In this document: piece after piece, positions 17,205 to 26,905 of the stretch
How the letters are laid out: the number at the start of each line of letters is the position of its first letter
How positions within the stretch are numbered: position 1 is the stretch's first letter
Source of the DNA: Corynebacterium variabile
GTDB taxonomy: Bacteria; Actinomycetota; Actinomycetes; Mycobacteriales; Mycobacteriaceae
DNA length: 64,000 nt
Direction of reading: 5' to 3'
NCBI RefSeq assembly: GCF_006539825.1
Contig: NZ_BJNT01000014.1
Location: forward strand, 1 to 64,000
Made by a program: the position numbers and the translations under genes
Notes under the pieces: model-generated
Told to the model about the DNA's origin: nothing
What the model saw: only the letters and a program-made list of their open reading frames with translations
Databases searched by the model: none

Positions 17205-18662
17205 GTGAACGCTGTGACACAGCAGAACCGGGGCACCACACGACCGGACACACCCCGCACCCTGGCCGAGAAAGTGTGGGACGACCACGTCGTCACCAGG
17301 GGCGAGCCCGGCGAACCCGACCTGATCTACATCGACCTCCACCTCATCCACGAGGTCACCAGCCCGCAGGCCTTCGACGGTCTCCGCCAGGCCGGACGCC
17401 CGGTGCGGCGTCCCGACCTGACCCTGGGCACCGAGGACCACAACGTACCGACCCTCGGCGTCCACACCGGCAACCTGCTGGAGATCGAGGACAAGGTCTC
17501 CCGCCTGCAGGTCGAGACGCTCCGGAAGAACTGTGAGGAGTTCGGCGTCGAACTGCACCCGATGGGGGACGCCGACCAGGGCATCGTCCACACCGTCGGC
17601 CCCCAGCTCGGCGCCAGCCAGCCGGGTATGACCATCGTCTGCGGTGACTCGCACACCTCCACCCACGGTGCCTTCGGCTCCATCGGCATGGGTATCGGCA
17701 CCAGCGAGGTCGAGCACGTCCTGGCCACCCAGACGCTGCGCCTAAAGCCGTTCAAGACGATGTCCATCGAGGTCAGCGGGGAGCTGAAGCCCGGCGTCAC
17801 CGCCAAGGACCTCATCCTCGCCATCATCGCGAAGATCGGCACCGGCGGCGCCCAGGGCCACATCATCGAGTACCGCGGCGAGGCGATCCGGAAGCTGTCC
17901 ATGGAAGGCCGGCTGACGGTCTGCAACATGAGCATCGAGGCCGGCGCCCGCGCCGGCATGATCGCCCCCGACGACACCACCTTCGACTACCTCAGGGGCC
18001 GTCGCTTCGCGCCGACCGGGCAGGACTGGGAGGACGCCATGGCCTACTGGCGTTCGCTGGCCACCGACGAGGGCGCGGTCTTCGACACCGTCGTCGAGAT
18101 CGACGGTTCCGCACTGACCCCCTTCGTCACCTGGGGAACCAACCCCGGCCAGGGTCTGCCGCTGTCCGGACGGGTGCCGTATCTCGAGGACATCACCGAA
18201 GAGACCGAGCGCATCGCCGCCGAAGGCGCCATAAAGTACATGGGACTGGAGGAGGGGACCCCGCTGCGCGATATCCGCATCGACACCGTCTTCTTCGGCT
18301 CCTGCACCAACTCCCGCATCGAGGACATGCGCGCCGCCGCCGAGGTGCTGCGCGGACGCCATATCGCCGAGGGTCTGCGGATGATGGTCGTCCCGTCGTC
18401 GACCCAGGTGAAGAAGCAGGCCGAGGAGGAGGGGCTGGACAAGGTCTTCCTCGACGCCGGCGCCGAATGGCGCACCGCCGGCTGCTCCATGTGCCTGGGC
18501 ATGAACCCCGACCAGCTCTCCCCGGGGGAGCGGTCGGCGTCCACCTCCAACCGCAACTTCGAGGGACGTCAGGGCAAGGGTGGACGCACCCACCTGGTCT
18601 CCCCACCGGTCGCCGCGGCTACCGCGGTGCTCGGCCACCTGGCGAGCCCGGCCGATCTGTAA
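17205..18662 (+). CDS. leuC: 3-isopropylmalate dehydratase large subunit
   Basis: The 485-residue aconitase-family subunit isomerises 2- to 3-isopropylmalate in leucine synthesis. It carries the Fe-S ligands in [13 protein letters not shown] near 370 and [10 protein letters not shown] near 430. [14 protein letters not shown] near 146 is also typical. GTG 17205 is preferred to ATG 17190 because GAGGAG lies about 8 nt before it. A leader of about 115 nt separates it from the candidate -10. leuD follows after 11 nt, forming a two-gene operon divergent from ltbR. Confidence 0.97.
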   Translation: MNAVTQQNRGTTRPDTPRTLAEKVWDDHVVTRGEPGEPDLIYIDLHLIHEVTSPQAFDGLRQAGRPVRRPDLTLGTEDHNVPTLGVHTGNLLEIEDKVSRLQVETLRKNCEEFGVELHPMGDADQGIVHTVGPQLGASQPGMTIVCGDSHTSTHGAFGSIGMGIGTSEVEHVLATQTLRLKPFKTMSIEVSGELKPGVTAKDLILAIIAKIGTGGAQGHIIEYRGEAIRKLSMEGRLTVCNMSIEAGARAGMIAPDDTTFDYLRGRRFAPTGQDWEDAMAYWRSLATDEGAVFDTVVEIDGSALTPFVTWGTNPGQGLPLSGRVPYLEDITEETERIAAEGAIKYMGLEEGTPLRDIRIDTVFFGSCTNSRIEDMRAAAEVLRGRHIAEGLRMMVVPSSTQVKKQAEEEGLDKVFLDAGAEWRTAGCSMCLGMNPDQLSPGERSASTSNRNFEGRQGKGGRTHLVSPPVAAATAVLGHLASPADL

Positions 18663-18673
18663 GGAGAGCTGAC

Positions 18674-19261
18674 ATGGAAGCATTCACCACCCACACCGGT
18701 GTCGCCCTGCCGCTGAAGCGGTCCAACGTCGACACCGACCAGATCGTCCCGGCCGAGTACCTCAAGCTGGTGACCAAGACCGGCTTCGAGTCCGGCCTGT
18801 TCAAGTCCTGGCGCACCGACCCGGAGTTCGTCCTCAACCAGGAGCCCTACGTGCACTCCTCGGTGCTCGTCGCCGGACCCGACTTCGGCACCGGTTCCTC
18901 CCGTGAGCACGCGGTCTGGGCACTGCTCGACTACGGGTTCCGGGTCGTGTTCTCCCCGCGCTTCGGCGACATCTTCCGCGGCAACACCGCCAAGAACGGC
19001 CTGCTCGCCGGTGTCATGCCCGAGGAGCAGATCGAACTGATCTGGAAACTGCTGGAGCAGCGTTCCGGTGCGGAGATGACCGTCGACCTGGACGCGCAGA
19101 CCGCCACCCTCGGCGAGCACGTCTTCCCCTTCGAGGTGGACGAGGACACCCGCTGGCGCCTGCTCAACGGCCTCGACGACATCGGCATCACGCTGCAGGA
19201 CGCCGACGCGATCGCCGCCTTCGAGACGACCCGGCCGAGCTTCAAGCCGGTCATCCGGTAG
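18674..19261 (+). CDS. leuD: 3-isopropylmalate dehydratase small subunit
   Basis: The 195-residue swivel-domain subunit partners LeuC. Conserved [14 protein letters not shown] near 19 and [15 protein letters not shown] near 70 are visible, and length is normal. The start ATG follows AAGGAGAGCTGAC, a strong ribosome-binding site within the short leuC-leuD gap. The stop is within 10 bp of the end of the convergent mutT1-like gene. Confidence 0.97.
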   Translation: MEAFTTHTGVALPLKRSNVDTDQIVPAEYLKLVTKTGFESGLFKSWRTDPEFVLNQEPYVHSSVLVAGPDFGTGSSREHAVWALLDYGFRVVFSPRFGDIFRGNTAKNGLLAGVMPEEQIELIWKLLEQRSGAEMTVDLDAQTATLGEHVFPFEVDEDTRWRLLNGLDDIGITLQDADAIAAFETTRPSFKPVIR

Positions 19262-19287
19262 CTGCCGGCCGTTACCGCACCGGCAGC
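19261..19287. terminator. Possible bidirectional hairpin between leuD and mutT1
   Basis: GCTGCCGG (19261-19268) and CCGGCAGC (19280-19287) are perfect 8-bp arms with an 11-nt loop. They overlap the stop codons of both convergent genes. There is no T-run. Confidence 0.4.
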
Positions 19288-20321
19288 GGGGACGCCAGGT
19301 AGTCCGCACCCAGCAGCTTTTCTGCGGCGTTGAAGTGCAGGACCCACACCGAGCCCTTCTTCGCCCGCAGGTCCTCGATCTCGATCCCCTCGTCCGCGGC
19401 CAGGCCGGTGACGACCGCGGGGATCACCACGCCCTGGGAACACACCGCGCTGACCGGGGCGGCGGAGGCCCGCACCAGAGCGTCCATCACGGTCCGGGGG
19501 CCGTCCTCGAGCGCGGCGTCCCCCAGGGAGGCGTCCACCGCGGTCTCCAGGCCGAGGGCCTCGGCGGTGGGGGCGAGGGTGTCGGAACACCGCTCCGGGT
19601 CCGCCGAGCTCAGCGACTTCACGCCGTAGCCGCGGGCCACGTCGACCAGAGCCTCGGCCTGGCGGCGACCCTTCTTCGTCAGAGGGCGGATCCGGTCCTC
19701 GCCCTGCCAGCCGCGACGGTCGGCGGCCTTGGCGTGACGGACGTAGAGCACCCGACGCGTCACCCCGAGGGACAGGCGCTCCAGCGCGGCGGAGATGACC
19801 TCACGGTCCGCGTCATAGGAGCACAGTCGGGTGGCCTCGGCGGGGGAGACCCAGCGCAGCTCGCCGACCTCGTCGGTGTCTTCCGGGGTGGGGTCCGAGT
19901 AGTCGGTGACCTCGGCGGTCCAGTACCAGACGACCTTGGTCGAGTTGCCGACCGGATAGTGGACGTAGCCGAGCAGCCAGCCGAGCGTCGAGGCGTAGCC
20001 GGTCTCCTCGACCAGTTCGCGGACCGCGGTCTGCACGATGCCCTCGCCCTTGTCGACCTTGCCCTTGGGCAGCGACCAGTCGTCGTAGCGCGGACGGTGG
20101 ATCACGGCGATCTCCACGGCGTCCTCCGCGCCGGTCTCCGGGGTGCCAGGGTCGGCGGGGGAGAGACGGCGCCACATCACCGCACCGGCGGCGAAGGTCG
20201 GATTGACGAACTCGTCGGAGGGGGAGCTGCCGATGCGGGCGACCGCGGTTCTCGAGGCGTCCCCGAGATTCCGTGATGCGACGGACGTGGACAGGTCACC
20301 GATACCGGAATGGGTGATCAC
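19272..20321 (-). CDS. mutT1: Nudix hydrolase fused to a histidine phosphatase domain (MutT1 type)
   Basis: The 349-residue two-domain protein has a Nudix box ([20 protein letters not shown]) near residue 90-112 and a C-terminal RHG phosphatase domain ([15 protein letters not shown] near 190). Mycobacterial MutT1 (Rv2985) has this architecture. It cleans oxidised nucleotides such as 8-oxo-dGTP and also hydrolyses diadenosine polyphosphates. It lies next to leuCD and gpsA, as I recall for mycobacteria. An N-terminal extension of about 40 residues precedes the Nudix domain, so a later start is possible. Confidence 0.88.
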   Translation of the reverse strand: MITHSGIGDLSTSVASRNLGDASRTAVARIGSSPSDEFVNPTFAAGAVMWRRLSPADPGTPETGAEDAVEIAVIHRPRYDDWSLPKGKVDKGEGIVQTAVRELVEETGYASTLGWLLGYVHYPVGNSTKVVWYWTAEVTDYSDPTPEDTDEVGELRWVSPAEATRLCSYDADREVISAALERLSLGVTRRVLYVRHAKAADRRGWQGEDRIRPLTKKGRRQAEALVDVARGYGVKSLSSADPERCSDTLAPTAEALGLETAVDASLGDAALEDGPRTVMDALVRASAAPVSAVCSQGVVIPAVVTGLAADEGIEIEDLRAKKGSVWVLHFNAAEKLLGADYLASPLPVR

Positions 20322-20404
20322 GGGAGTTACCTTCTTCGGGTCTGGCAGTCTGGTTCAATGTACAGCGTACTGATAGACACGACGACGACAGGAGAGTGGG
20401 CAGC

Positions 20405-21424
20405 ATGGTGCAGGTCGCGGTGATGGGGGCGGGATCCTGGGGGACCACGGTGGCGAAGGTCTGTGCCGACGCCGGCAGTGACGTCACCCTGTGGGCCCGC
20501 CGCGACGACATCGCCCGGGAGATCAACGGCGGCAAGGACGGCAACGGCGGTCGCCACACGAACTCCACCTACCTCAGGGAGGTGGAGCTGCCGCAGACGC
20601 TGACCGCCACCACCGACCCCGCCCGGGCGCTCAAGGGTGCGGAGATCGTCTTTCTCGGGGTGCCCTCGCAGGCCATGCGCGACAACCTCGCCGCCTGGCG
20701 GGACCTCATCGGGCCTGACGCCACCCTCGTCAGCCTCACCAAAGGCATCGAACACTCCAGCCGCCGGCGCATGAGCCAGGTCATCGCCGAGGTCGCCGAC
20801 GTGCCGGAGGAGCGGGTCGCCGTGCTCTCCGGACCGAACCTCGCCTACGAGATCGCCCGCAACCAGCCCGCCGCCACCGTCGTGGCCTGCACCGATGACG
20901 CCCGGGCCGTCGCGGTCCAGGAGGCGACCGCCGCACCCTACTTCCGGCCGTACACCAACGACGACGTCATCGGCTGCGAGATCGCGGGCGCCTGCAAGAA
21001 CGTCATCGCCCTGGCCTGCGGCATGGGTGCGGGCATGGGGCTGGGCCACAACTCCATCGCCACGCTCATCACCCGCGGACTCGCCGAGATCACCCGGCTC
21101 ACCGTCGCGATGGGCGGCTCCGAGCGCACCATGGCCGGCCTCGCCGGTCTCGGCGACCTGGTGGCGACCTGTAACTCCCCGCTGTCGCGCAACCGCACCT
21201 TCGGTGAGCGGCTGGGACGCGGCGAGACGCTCGACCAGGCCCGGGAGTCGACCCGCGGCCAGGTCGCCGAGGGCGTCATCTCCTCGATCTCCATCGCCGA
21301 GATAGCAGAGGAGGCAGGGGTGGACATGCCGATCACCGATGCGGTGGTCGACGTCTGCCACCGTGGCGGCAGTGTGGCGGACGCGGTGCGCTCCCTGCTG
21401 GGCCGCACCCGGAAAGCCGAGTAG
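20405..21424 (+). CDS. gpsA: Glycerol-3-phosphate dehydrogenase [NAD(P)+]
   Basis: The 339-residue enzyme makes sn-glycerol-3-phosphate from dihydroxyacetone phosphate for phospholipid synthesis. The nucleotide-binding motif is [12 protein letters not shown] near residue 6. Conserved SLTKGIE near 108 and [13 protein letters not shown] near 190 contain the catalytic lysine region. ATG 20405 is preferred over GTG 20396 because AGGAGA ends 9 nt before it. ddl follows after 21 nt with its own candidate promoter. Confidence 0.95.
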   Translation: MVQVAVMGAGSWGTTVAKVCADAGSDVTLWARRDDIAREINGGKDGNGGRHTNSTYLREVELPQTLTATTDPARALKGAEIVFLGVPSQAMRDNLAAWRDLIGPDATLVSLTKGIEHSSRRRMSQVIAEVADVPEERVAVLSGPNLAYEIARNQPAATVVACTDDARAVAVQEATAAPYFRPYTNDDVIGCEIAGACKNVIALACGMGAGMGLGHNSIATLITRGLAEITRLTVAMGGSERTMAGLAGLGDLVATCNSPLSRNRTFGERLGRGETLDQARESTRGQVAEGVISSISIAEIAEEAGVDMPITDAVVDVCHRGGSVADAVRSLLGRTRKAE

Positions 21425-21445
21425 TCGACCGGTAGACTCTGCCGG

Positions 21446-22543
21446 GTGAGCAACACTGAACCGACATCACCCGCCGCCCGCACCGTCGTCGCCGTCCTCT
21501 ACGGCGGCCAGAACTCCGAGCACAGCATCTCCTGCCTGTCCGCCGCCGCGGTGATGAGCCACCTCGACCCCGACCGCTACGAGGTCGTCCCCGTCGGCAT
21601 CACCGAGACCGGGATGTGGGTCAAGGGCACCACCGACACCGAGGCGCTCTCCGCCCACGGCCGGGACCTGCCGACCGTGAAGATGTCCCGCGGCGTCCAC
21701 CTGGTCCCGGGCTCCTTCGCCTCCGGCCGCGGCCAGCTCCGCTACGGCGACGGTTCCCTCTACGCCGAGGTCGACGTCATCTTCCCCGTGCTCCACGGTC
21801 GTAACGGTGAGGACGGCACCGTCCAGGGCGTCTTCGAACTGTCGAACGTGCCCTATGTCGGCAACGGCGTTCTCGCCTCCGCCGCCTGCATGGACAAGCA
21901 GTACACCAAGCTCATCGCCCGCGCCGCCGGCGTGCCGGTCGGCGACGAGGTCGTGCTCACCGAACGTCGCGACCTCACCGACGAGGAGAAGGAGATGATC
22001 GGGTTGCCGGTCTTCGTCAAGCCCGCCCGCGGCGGCTCCTCGGTCGGCATATCCAAGGTCAGCGACTGGGCGGACCTGGATGCCGCCGAGGCACACGCCT
22101 TCGAGCACGACACCAAGATCCTCGTCGAGGCCATGCTCCACGGTGTGGAGGTCGAGTGCGGTGTGCTGCAGTACCCCGACGGCACCGTCCACGCCTCCCA
22201 GCCGTCCCTGCTCGAGGGCACCGAGGATGGCCCGGAGGGCTTCTACGGCTTCGACACGAAGTACCTCGACGACATCATCAGCTACGAGATCCCCGCCCCG
22301 CTGCCCGAGGGCCAGGCCGACGCGGTTCGCCGCTGGGCCGTCGAGACCTTCCGCGCGCTGGACTGTGAGGGCCTGGCCCGGGTGGATTTCTTCGTCACCG
22401 AGGACGGCCCCGTGCTCAACGAGCCGAACACCATGCCCGGGTTCACCCCGATCAGCATGTACCCGAAGATGTTCGAGGCCACCGGGGTGGCCTACACCGA
22501 ACTGCTCGACATCCTCATCGCCCGCGCCCTGGTGCGGAAGTAG
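21446..22543 (+). CDS. ddl: D-alanine--D-alanine ligase
   Basis: The 365-residue ATP-grasp ligase makes D-Ala-D-Ala for peptidoglycan. Visible blocks are YGGQNSEHSIS near the N-terminus, HGRNGEDGTVQG near 117, VKPARGGSSVGISKV near 190 and the metal-binding LNEPNTMPGFT near 330. The GTG start lies 7 nt after TAGACT (21433-21438), suggesting leaderless transcription just downstream of gpsA. It converges on the DUF3515 gene with 12 bp between stops. Confidence 0.96.
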   Translation: MSNTEPTSPAARTVVAVLYGGQNSEHSISCLSAAAVMSHLDPDRYEVVPVGITETGMWVKGTTDTEALSAHGRDLPTVKMSRGVHLVPGSFASGRGQLRYGDGSLYAEVDVIFPVLHGRNGEDGTVQGVFELSNVPYVGNGVLASAACMDKQYTKLIARAAGVPVGDEVVLTERRDLTDEEKEMIGLPVFVKPARGGSSVGISKVSDWADLDAAEAHAFEHDTKILVEAMLHGVEVECGVLQYPDGTVHASQPSLLEGTEDGPEGFYGFDTKYLDDIISYEIPAPLPEGQADAVRRWAVETFRALDCEGLARVDFFVTEDGPVLNEPNTMPGFTPISMYPKMFEATGVAYTELLDILIARALVRK

Positions 22544-22555
22544 TTCGGGCCGTGG

Positions 22556-23551
22556 TCATTCCCCGGTCTTGACCATCGTGTCGGCGATGATGCCGCTGAT
22601 CTGCGGCAGGACCGTGTCTCCGACATCCAGCGGCAGGGAGACCGCCACCGTCGACCCGTAACCGAGGGCGTACCAGACCCCGGCGGTCGACCCGTTGCCC
22701 AGGGCGGTGTCCTCGTACCACGGCACCTCGTCGACCTGGGTCAACTGGGCTCCGGCGGCATAGGACTCCGGCATCCCGACCCCGCAGCGAACCACCACCG
22801 GCTCGGCACCCGGAGCGGTCCACACCGCCACACCGTCGATCGGCTCGCCGGCCGTAGTCTCCGTGACCCGGCGGTAGGCACCGAAAGCGTCCGCCAGGGC
22901 GTCTCCGAACTCCGTGCAGGACGCCGCGGAACGGTCGGCGGGCAGGTCCGTCAACGGCAGCGCGCGCGGGGTAGGGGCGTCACCGTCGGTGTTGTCGGCG
23001 ATCGCCCGGCCGATACCGTCGAAGCTGACGGTGCTGTCCAGTGCGGTGCCCGGATCGACACTGCCCGTCACCGCGACCACCGGGGTCGAGCTCAGGGAGT
23101 ACCAGGTCGACAGGTCCGAGCCCTCGGTGGCGTCATCCACCCGCAGCCAGTCCGTACCGCCGTGGGAGACCACAGAGCTGACCACGGAGTACTGTGCCGG
23201 CGCCGAGACACCGCACCGCACCGTCAGTTCGGCGCCGCCGGAGTCCCGGTAGGCCGCCGCCCCGGTCGGGGCAGGCTCGGTGATACCCACCGACCGGTAG
23301 TCGGAGGTGCGGTCCGGCAGCGCGTCGAGGATCGCATCGCAGGCGGGGGAGTCCGCGTCCGGGGCATCCACCGGTCCCATGGACACATCGGTGTAGACGT
23401 TGCGGTCGACGAGGATCTTCGCCCCCGCCAGCACGGCGCCGACGAAGACGACCGCCAGGACCAGTGCGAGCACCGTCGTGGTGCGGGACAGTCCTCTGGT
23501 ACTGCTACCCTGATCAGTGACTTCCGGGGAACCGGGACGCTGCTCTGCCAT
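22556..23551 (-). CDS. DUF3515-family membrane-anchored protein with two tandem domains
   Basis: The 331-residue protein has an N-terminal cytoplasmic stretch and one membrane segment near 25-47 (TVLALVLAVVFVGAVLAG). Two similar extracytoplasmic repeats follow. The first has a Cys in SPACDAIL and VRCGVSAP; the second has ASCTEFGDAL and VVRCGVGMP. Each ends in a W...Y...VAV strand. DUF3515 proteins near ddl and thiL in actinobacteria normally carry one such domain; function is unknown. The ATG at 23551 lies 7 nt after TATGAT (minus strand, 23564-23559), so it is taken as the start. Confidence 0.8.
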   Translation of the reverse strand: MAEQRPGSPEVTDQGSSTRGLSRTTTVLALVLAVVFVGAVLAGAKILVDRNVYTDVSMGPVDAPDADSPACDAILDALPDRTSDYRSVGITEPAPTGAAAYRDSGGAELTVRCGVSAPAQYSVVSSVVSHGGTDWLRVDDATEGSDLSTWYSLSSTPVVAVTGSVDPGTALDSTVSFDGIGRAIADNTDGDAPTPRALPLTDLPADRSAASCTEFGDALADAFGAYRRVTETTAGEPIDGVAVWTAPGAEPVVVRCGVGMPESYAAGAQLTQVDEVPWYEDTALGNGSTAGVWYALGYGSTVAVSLPLDVGDTVLPQISGIIADTMVKTGE

Positions 23552-23604
23552 GGCCCCGATCATACGGCCGGCACCGGCGTCGACAACTACTGCCTACTGG
23601 ATGG

Positions 23605-24666
23605 ATGAGGGTGCGGATGGCTGTGACGGCAGGGACGGCAGGGGCGGGAGACCCGTCAGCGAACTACGGCGGACACTCCGCCGACGGCCCCACCGTCTCC
23701 GAGATCGGGGAGGCGGCGACGATCGCGGCGATCCGCGAAGCAGCCCCCAGCGAGGTCAACGGTGACGACGCCGCGGTGCTCGACCCTGCGCCGCCGAACT
23801 CGCGGGACATCGCCACCACCGACGTTCTCGTCGACGGTGAGCACTTCCGCCTCGACTGGTCCACCCCCTACGAGGTCGGGGTGAAGGCCGTCAGCCAGAA
23901 CTTCGCCGACATCCAGGCCATGGGTGGCCGTCCGACCGCCGTCCTCATGTCCCTGTCCGCCCCCGCCGACCTCCCCGTCGGCATCGTCAGTGACATCGCC
24001 CGCGGCATCAGTGCCACCGCCGCCCCCTGGGGTGTCGAACTCGTCGGCGGAGACGTGGTCACCTCACGCCAGCTCATCGTCGCCGTCACAGCCATCGGTG
24101 TCCTCGCCGGACCAGACCCGGCACTGACCGTGGACGCCGCACGTCCGGGCCACGCCGTCGTCGCCTCCGGCGTGATCGGCCACTCCGCCGCCGGGCTTGC
24201 GCTGCTCAACTACTACGGTTCCCGTGAGGCGGTGCCGGACAATCCTGTCCTCCAGGATCTCGTCTCCCGCCACTGCGCGCCCCGTCTCATCGTGGGTCGC
24301 GGTTCGGTCGGGCGTGCCGCCGGCATGTCCGCGATGACCGACAACTCCGACGGCCTCATCCGCGACCTCACCACCGTCGCGCGCCGCTCCGAGGTCATCA
24401 TCGATCTCGACGGGGCTGCCCTGACCCCCGACGCGCAGCTCTACTACGCCGCCGAGATCACCGGCGACGACCCGTGGGAATGGGTGCTCTCCGGCGGCGA
24501 GGACCACACCCTGCTCGGCACCACGGACAAGGAACCCCCGGCCGGCTACCGTATCATCGGCGAGGTGAAGGACGCCGGGGACGCGACCAAATTCGGTGAG
24601 CTCGCCGACCCGGTGACCGTCGACGGGCAGCGTCCCCTCTATGTCTCGGGGTGGAATTCGCTGTGA
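23605..24666 (+). CDS. thiL: Thiamine-monophosphate kinase
   Basis: The 353-residue ATP-dependent kinase phosphorylates thiamine monophosphate to thiamine pyrophosphate. Family blocks are GDDAAVL near 50, TTDVLVDGEHFRLDW near 70, FADIQAMGGRP near 98, GGDVVTSR near 148 and DNSDGLIRDL near 245. The N-terminal 30 residues are poorly constrained; ATG 23617 is an alternative start with GAGGG upstream. It heads a tightly packed run in which thiL/ung and ung/DAK2 each overlap by four bases. Confidence 0.93.
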   Translation: MRVRMAVTAGTAGAGDPSANYGGHSADGPTVSEIGEAATIAAIREAAPSEVNGDDAAVLDPAPPNSRDIATTDVLVDGEHFRLDWSTPYEVGVKAVSQNFADIQAMGGRPTAVLMSLSAPADLPVGIVSDIARGISATAAPWGVELVGGDVVTSRQLIVAVTAIGVLAGPDPALTVDAARPGHAVVASGVIGHSAAGLALLNYYGSREAVPDNPVLQDLVSRHCAPRLIVGRGSVGRAAGMSAMTDNSDGLIRDLTTVARRSEVIIDLDGAALTPDAQLYYAAEITGDDPWEWVLSGGEDHTLLGTTDKEPPAGYRIIGEVKDAGDATKFGELADPVTVDGQRPLYVSGWNSL

Positions 24667-25382
24667 CCACTCCGTCGACCGATCCGACCGCCGCACTCGC
24701 CGGGACGATCCTGGCGACAGTCCACCCGTCCTGGCGCGCCGAGCTGGACGCCGCCGGTGTGGACCTGCCTGCCGCCGCCGAGCGCACCGCAGCCCGCATC
24801 ACCGCCGGTGAACAGTTGCTGCCCGCCCCGGAGAACATCTTCCGCGCCCTCGCCCGGCCCGCCGACGAGACCCGCGTCCTCATTCTCGGTCAGGACCCGT
24901 ATCCGACGCCCGGACACTCCGTCGGTCTGGCCTTCTCCTCGGCCGCCACGACCCGGCCGCTGCCGAAGTCTCTGCGCAACATCTACACCGAGTACGAGTC
25001 CGACCTCGGACTGCCGCGACCGGCATCCGCGGACCTGACGCCGTGGGCCGATCACGGCGTCATGCTGCTCAACCGGGTCCTCACCGTGCAGGCCGGGGCC
25101 GCCGGCAGCGACCGCGGCACCGGCTGGGAGGAGATCACCGGAGCGGTGGTCTCCCACCTTGCGACGCGTCCGGTCGCCGCGGTGCTGTGGGGACGCCAGG
25201 CCCAGTCGGTCGCCGGACTGGTCGGCGAGGACCGGTGTGTGATGTCCGCGCACCCCTCGCCGCTGTCGGCCTACCGGGGTTTCTTCGGCTCCCGCCCGTT
25301 CAGCCGGGCCAACGGGATCCTCGCCGCCCAGGGTGCCGCCCCGGTCAACTGGTCCCTGGCTGACCAGGAGGTCGCACCGTGA
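24663..25382 (+). CDS. ung: Uracil-DNA glycosylase
   Basis: The 239-residue family-1 UDG removes uracil from DNA. The water-activating motif GQDPYPTPG is near residue 76, and the minor-groove loop HPSPLSAYRGF is near 198. GTG 24663 overlaps the thiL stop (GTGA), the normal arrangement for coupled translation; a GTG 12 bases earlier is possible. The last codons overlap the DAK2 gene in the same way. Confidence 0.96.
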   Translation: MTTPSTDPTAALAGTILATVHPSWRAELDAAGVDLPAAAERTAARITAGEQLLPAPENIFRALARPADETRVLILGQDPYPTPGHSVGLAFSSAATTRPLPKSLRNIYTEYESDLGLPRPASADLTPWADHGVMLLNRVLTVQAGAAGSDRGTGWEEITGAVVSHLATRPVAAVLWGRQAQSVAGLVGEDRCVMSAHPSPLSAYRGFFGSRPFSRANGILAAQGAAPVNWSLADQEVAP

Positions 25383-26905
25383 CCGTCCGCACCCCCGACA
25401 CCCTCACGGGTGACTACCTCGACGCGTGGGCCACCGCCTCCCTGGCAGGACTGCGCCGCCACCGCGCCGAGATCAACAGGCTCAACGTCTTCCCGATCCC
25501 GGACTCCGACACCGGGACGAACATGGCCGCGACCATGGAGTCCGCGGTCACTCGGCTGCGGGAGGTCCAGGGGGAGGCTCAGGGGGAGACCGGTGCGCAC
25601 GCGGCCGTCGAGGTCGCCGCCGCTCTGGCAGCCGGTGCTGTCGCCGGCGCCCGCGGCAACTCGGGCATGGTGCTCAGCCAGATCCTCCGTGCCGTCGCGG
25701 ATACCGCGGCCCTCTCGGCCACCGGTGAGCTCTCCGCCCGGACGGTTCCGGTGATGCTCGCCCGCGCCGGGGAACTCGTGCTCGACGCCCTGTCCGACCC
25801 GGTGGAAGGCACGATCGTCACGGTGCTCCGCGCCGCCGCCGAGGGGGCCCGGGATGCCGGTGCAGCCGACCGGGCGTCCCTCAGCGACGTCGTCACCGCC
25901 GCCCGTGACGCCGCGGTCGCCGCCTTGGCGCAGACCACCGGACAACTCGCCGCCCTCAGCGACGCCGGCGTGGTCGATGCCGGGGGACGCGGACTCGTCG
26001 TCATCCTCCAGTCACTGGTCGATGCCCTGGAGACGGAGCCGGGATCCGCGGACAGTGCAGACGCTGCAGACAGCGCAGACAGTGCGGACGCCGTGGACTC
26101 CCACGGCAGCGGAGCGGACCCGCACCTCGAACTCGTCTTCGGCTTCCACGGTGACCCCGGGGAACTGCGCGCCCTGCTCGAACGGTTCGGTGACAGTGTC
26201 GTCGTGGTCAGCGACGGTGCGGCAGACGCCCCGGGTAGTCACGCCCACGTCCACACCAGCCGGTCAGGTGAGCTCATCGAGCAGGTCTTCGCCCTCGGTG
26301 ACGTCCACGACCTGCGCATCGAGGTCCTGCCTGAGCGACCGGAGCCGAAGGACGCGGCCCCGGCGTCCCCGGTCATCGCGCTGGTGCCCGGCGGCGATGC
26401 GGCCGGTGACGGCCTGGCCGCACTCTTCCGCGCCTCCGGGGCCGCCGTCGGTGACAGTCCCGCCGCCCTCACCGCCGCGGTCGACGCGGCAGGCGGACCC
26501 GTCATCGTGCTGACCAACGGGCAGGACACCACCGGACTTTTCGCAGTCCTCGACAACACCGGTGCCGCGGTGACCGTGGTGGACACCGGCAGTGTCGTCG
26601 GCGGGCTGGCCGCACTCGCCGTCTACAGTCCCACCTCCGACATCGAGGACAATGCCGAGGACATGGCGGACGCCGTCCACGGCCAGCGCTGGGCCGACGT
26701 CACCGGCGACGACCGGGTCGTCGATGTGGTGGGGGAGCTCCTCGCCGAGGGTGGGGAACTCGTCACCGTCCTCTACGGTGACGGACTCGGCGACGCCGGC
26801 ATGGCCGGGGTCGAGGCGCAGATCGCGGCGTCCCACCCGGACGCGGAGTTCCACGCCGTCCACGTCCCCGGCCTGACGGTGACCGCGCAGGTGGGGGTGG
26901 AGTAG
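25379..26905 (+). CDS. DAK2-domain protein (dihydroxyacetone kinase / FakA-like)
   Basis: The 508-residue protein has an N-terminal DAK2 (DhaL-like) domain with the nucleotide/metal motif NVFPIPDSDTGTNM near 37-50 and GARGNSGMVLSQI near 95. A C-terminal DegV-like/FakA-type region follows (about 250-508). FakA-type proteins phosphorylate fatty acids with a separate FakB; in actinobacteria this recG-adjacent gene is poorly characterised. A linker near 223-240 is built from 9-bp DNA repeats encoding Asp-Ser/Ala-Ala triplets. The gene overlaps ung by 4 nt and abuts recG directly. Confidence 0.85.
   Translation: MTVRTPDTLTGDYLDAWATASLAGLRRHRAEINRLNVFPIPDSDTGTNMAATMESAVTRLREVQGEAQGETGAHAAVEVAAALAAGAVAGARGNSGMVLSQILRAVADTAALSATGELSARTVPVMLARAGELVLDALSDPVEGTIVTVLRAAAEGARDAGAADRASLSDVVTAARDAAVAALAQTTGQLAALSDAGVVDAGGRGLVVILQSLVDALETEPGSADSADAADSADSADAVDSHGSGADPHLELVFGFHGDPGELRALLERFGDSVVVVSDGAADAPGSHAHVHTSRSGELIEQVFALGDVHDLRIEVLPERPEPKDAAPASPVIALVPGGDAAGDGLAALFRASGAAVGDSPAALTAAVDAAGGPVIVLTNGQDTTGLFAVLDNTGAAVTVVDTGSVVGGLAALAVYSPTSDIEDNAEDMADAVHGQRWADVTGDDRVVDVVGELLAEGGELVTVLYGDGLGDAGMAGVEAQIAASHPDAEFHAVHVPGLTVTAQVGVE
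26051..26095 (+). repeat. 9-bp tandem repeats inside the DAK2 gene linker
   Basis: Five consecutive 9-bp units beginning GAC (26051, 26060, 26069, 26078, 26087) encode DSA, DAA, DSA, DSA and DAV. The frame is kept whatever the copy number, so the linker could vary in length between strains. Confidence 0.8.

Noticed and set aside
20341..20404. gpsA promoter near TACAGC/TACTGA
   Set aside because: Neither hexamer fits the local -10 pattern and no -35 pairs with them.
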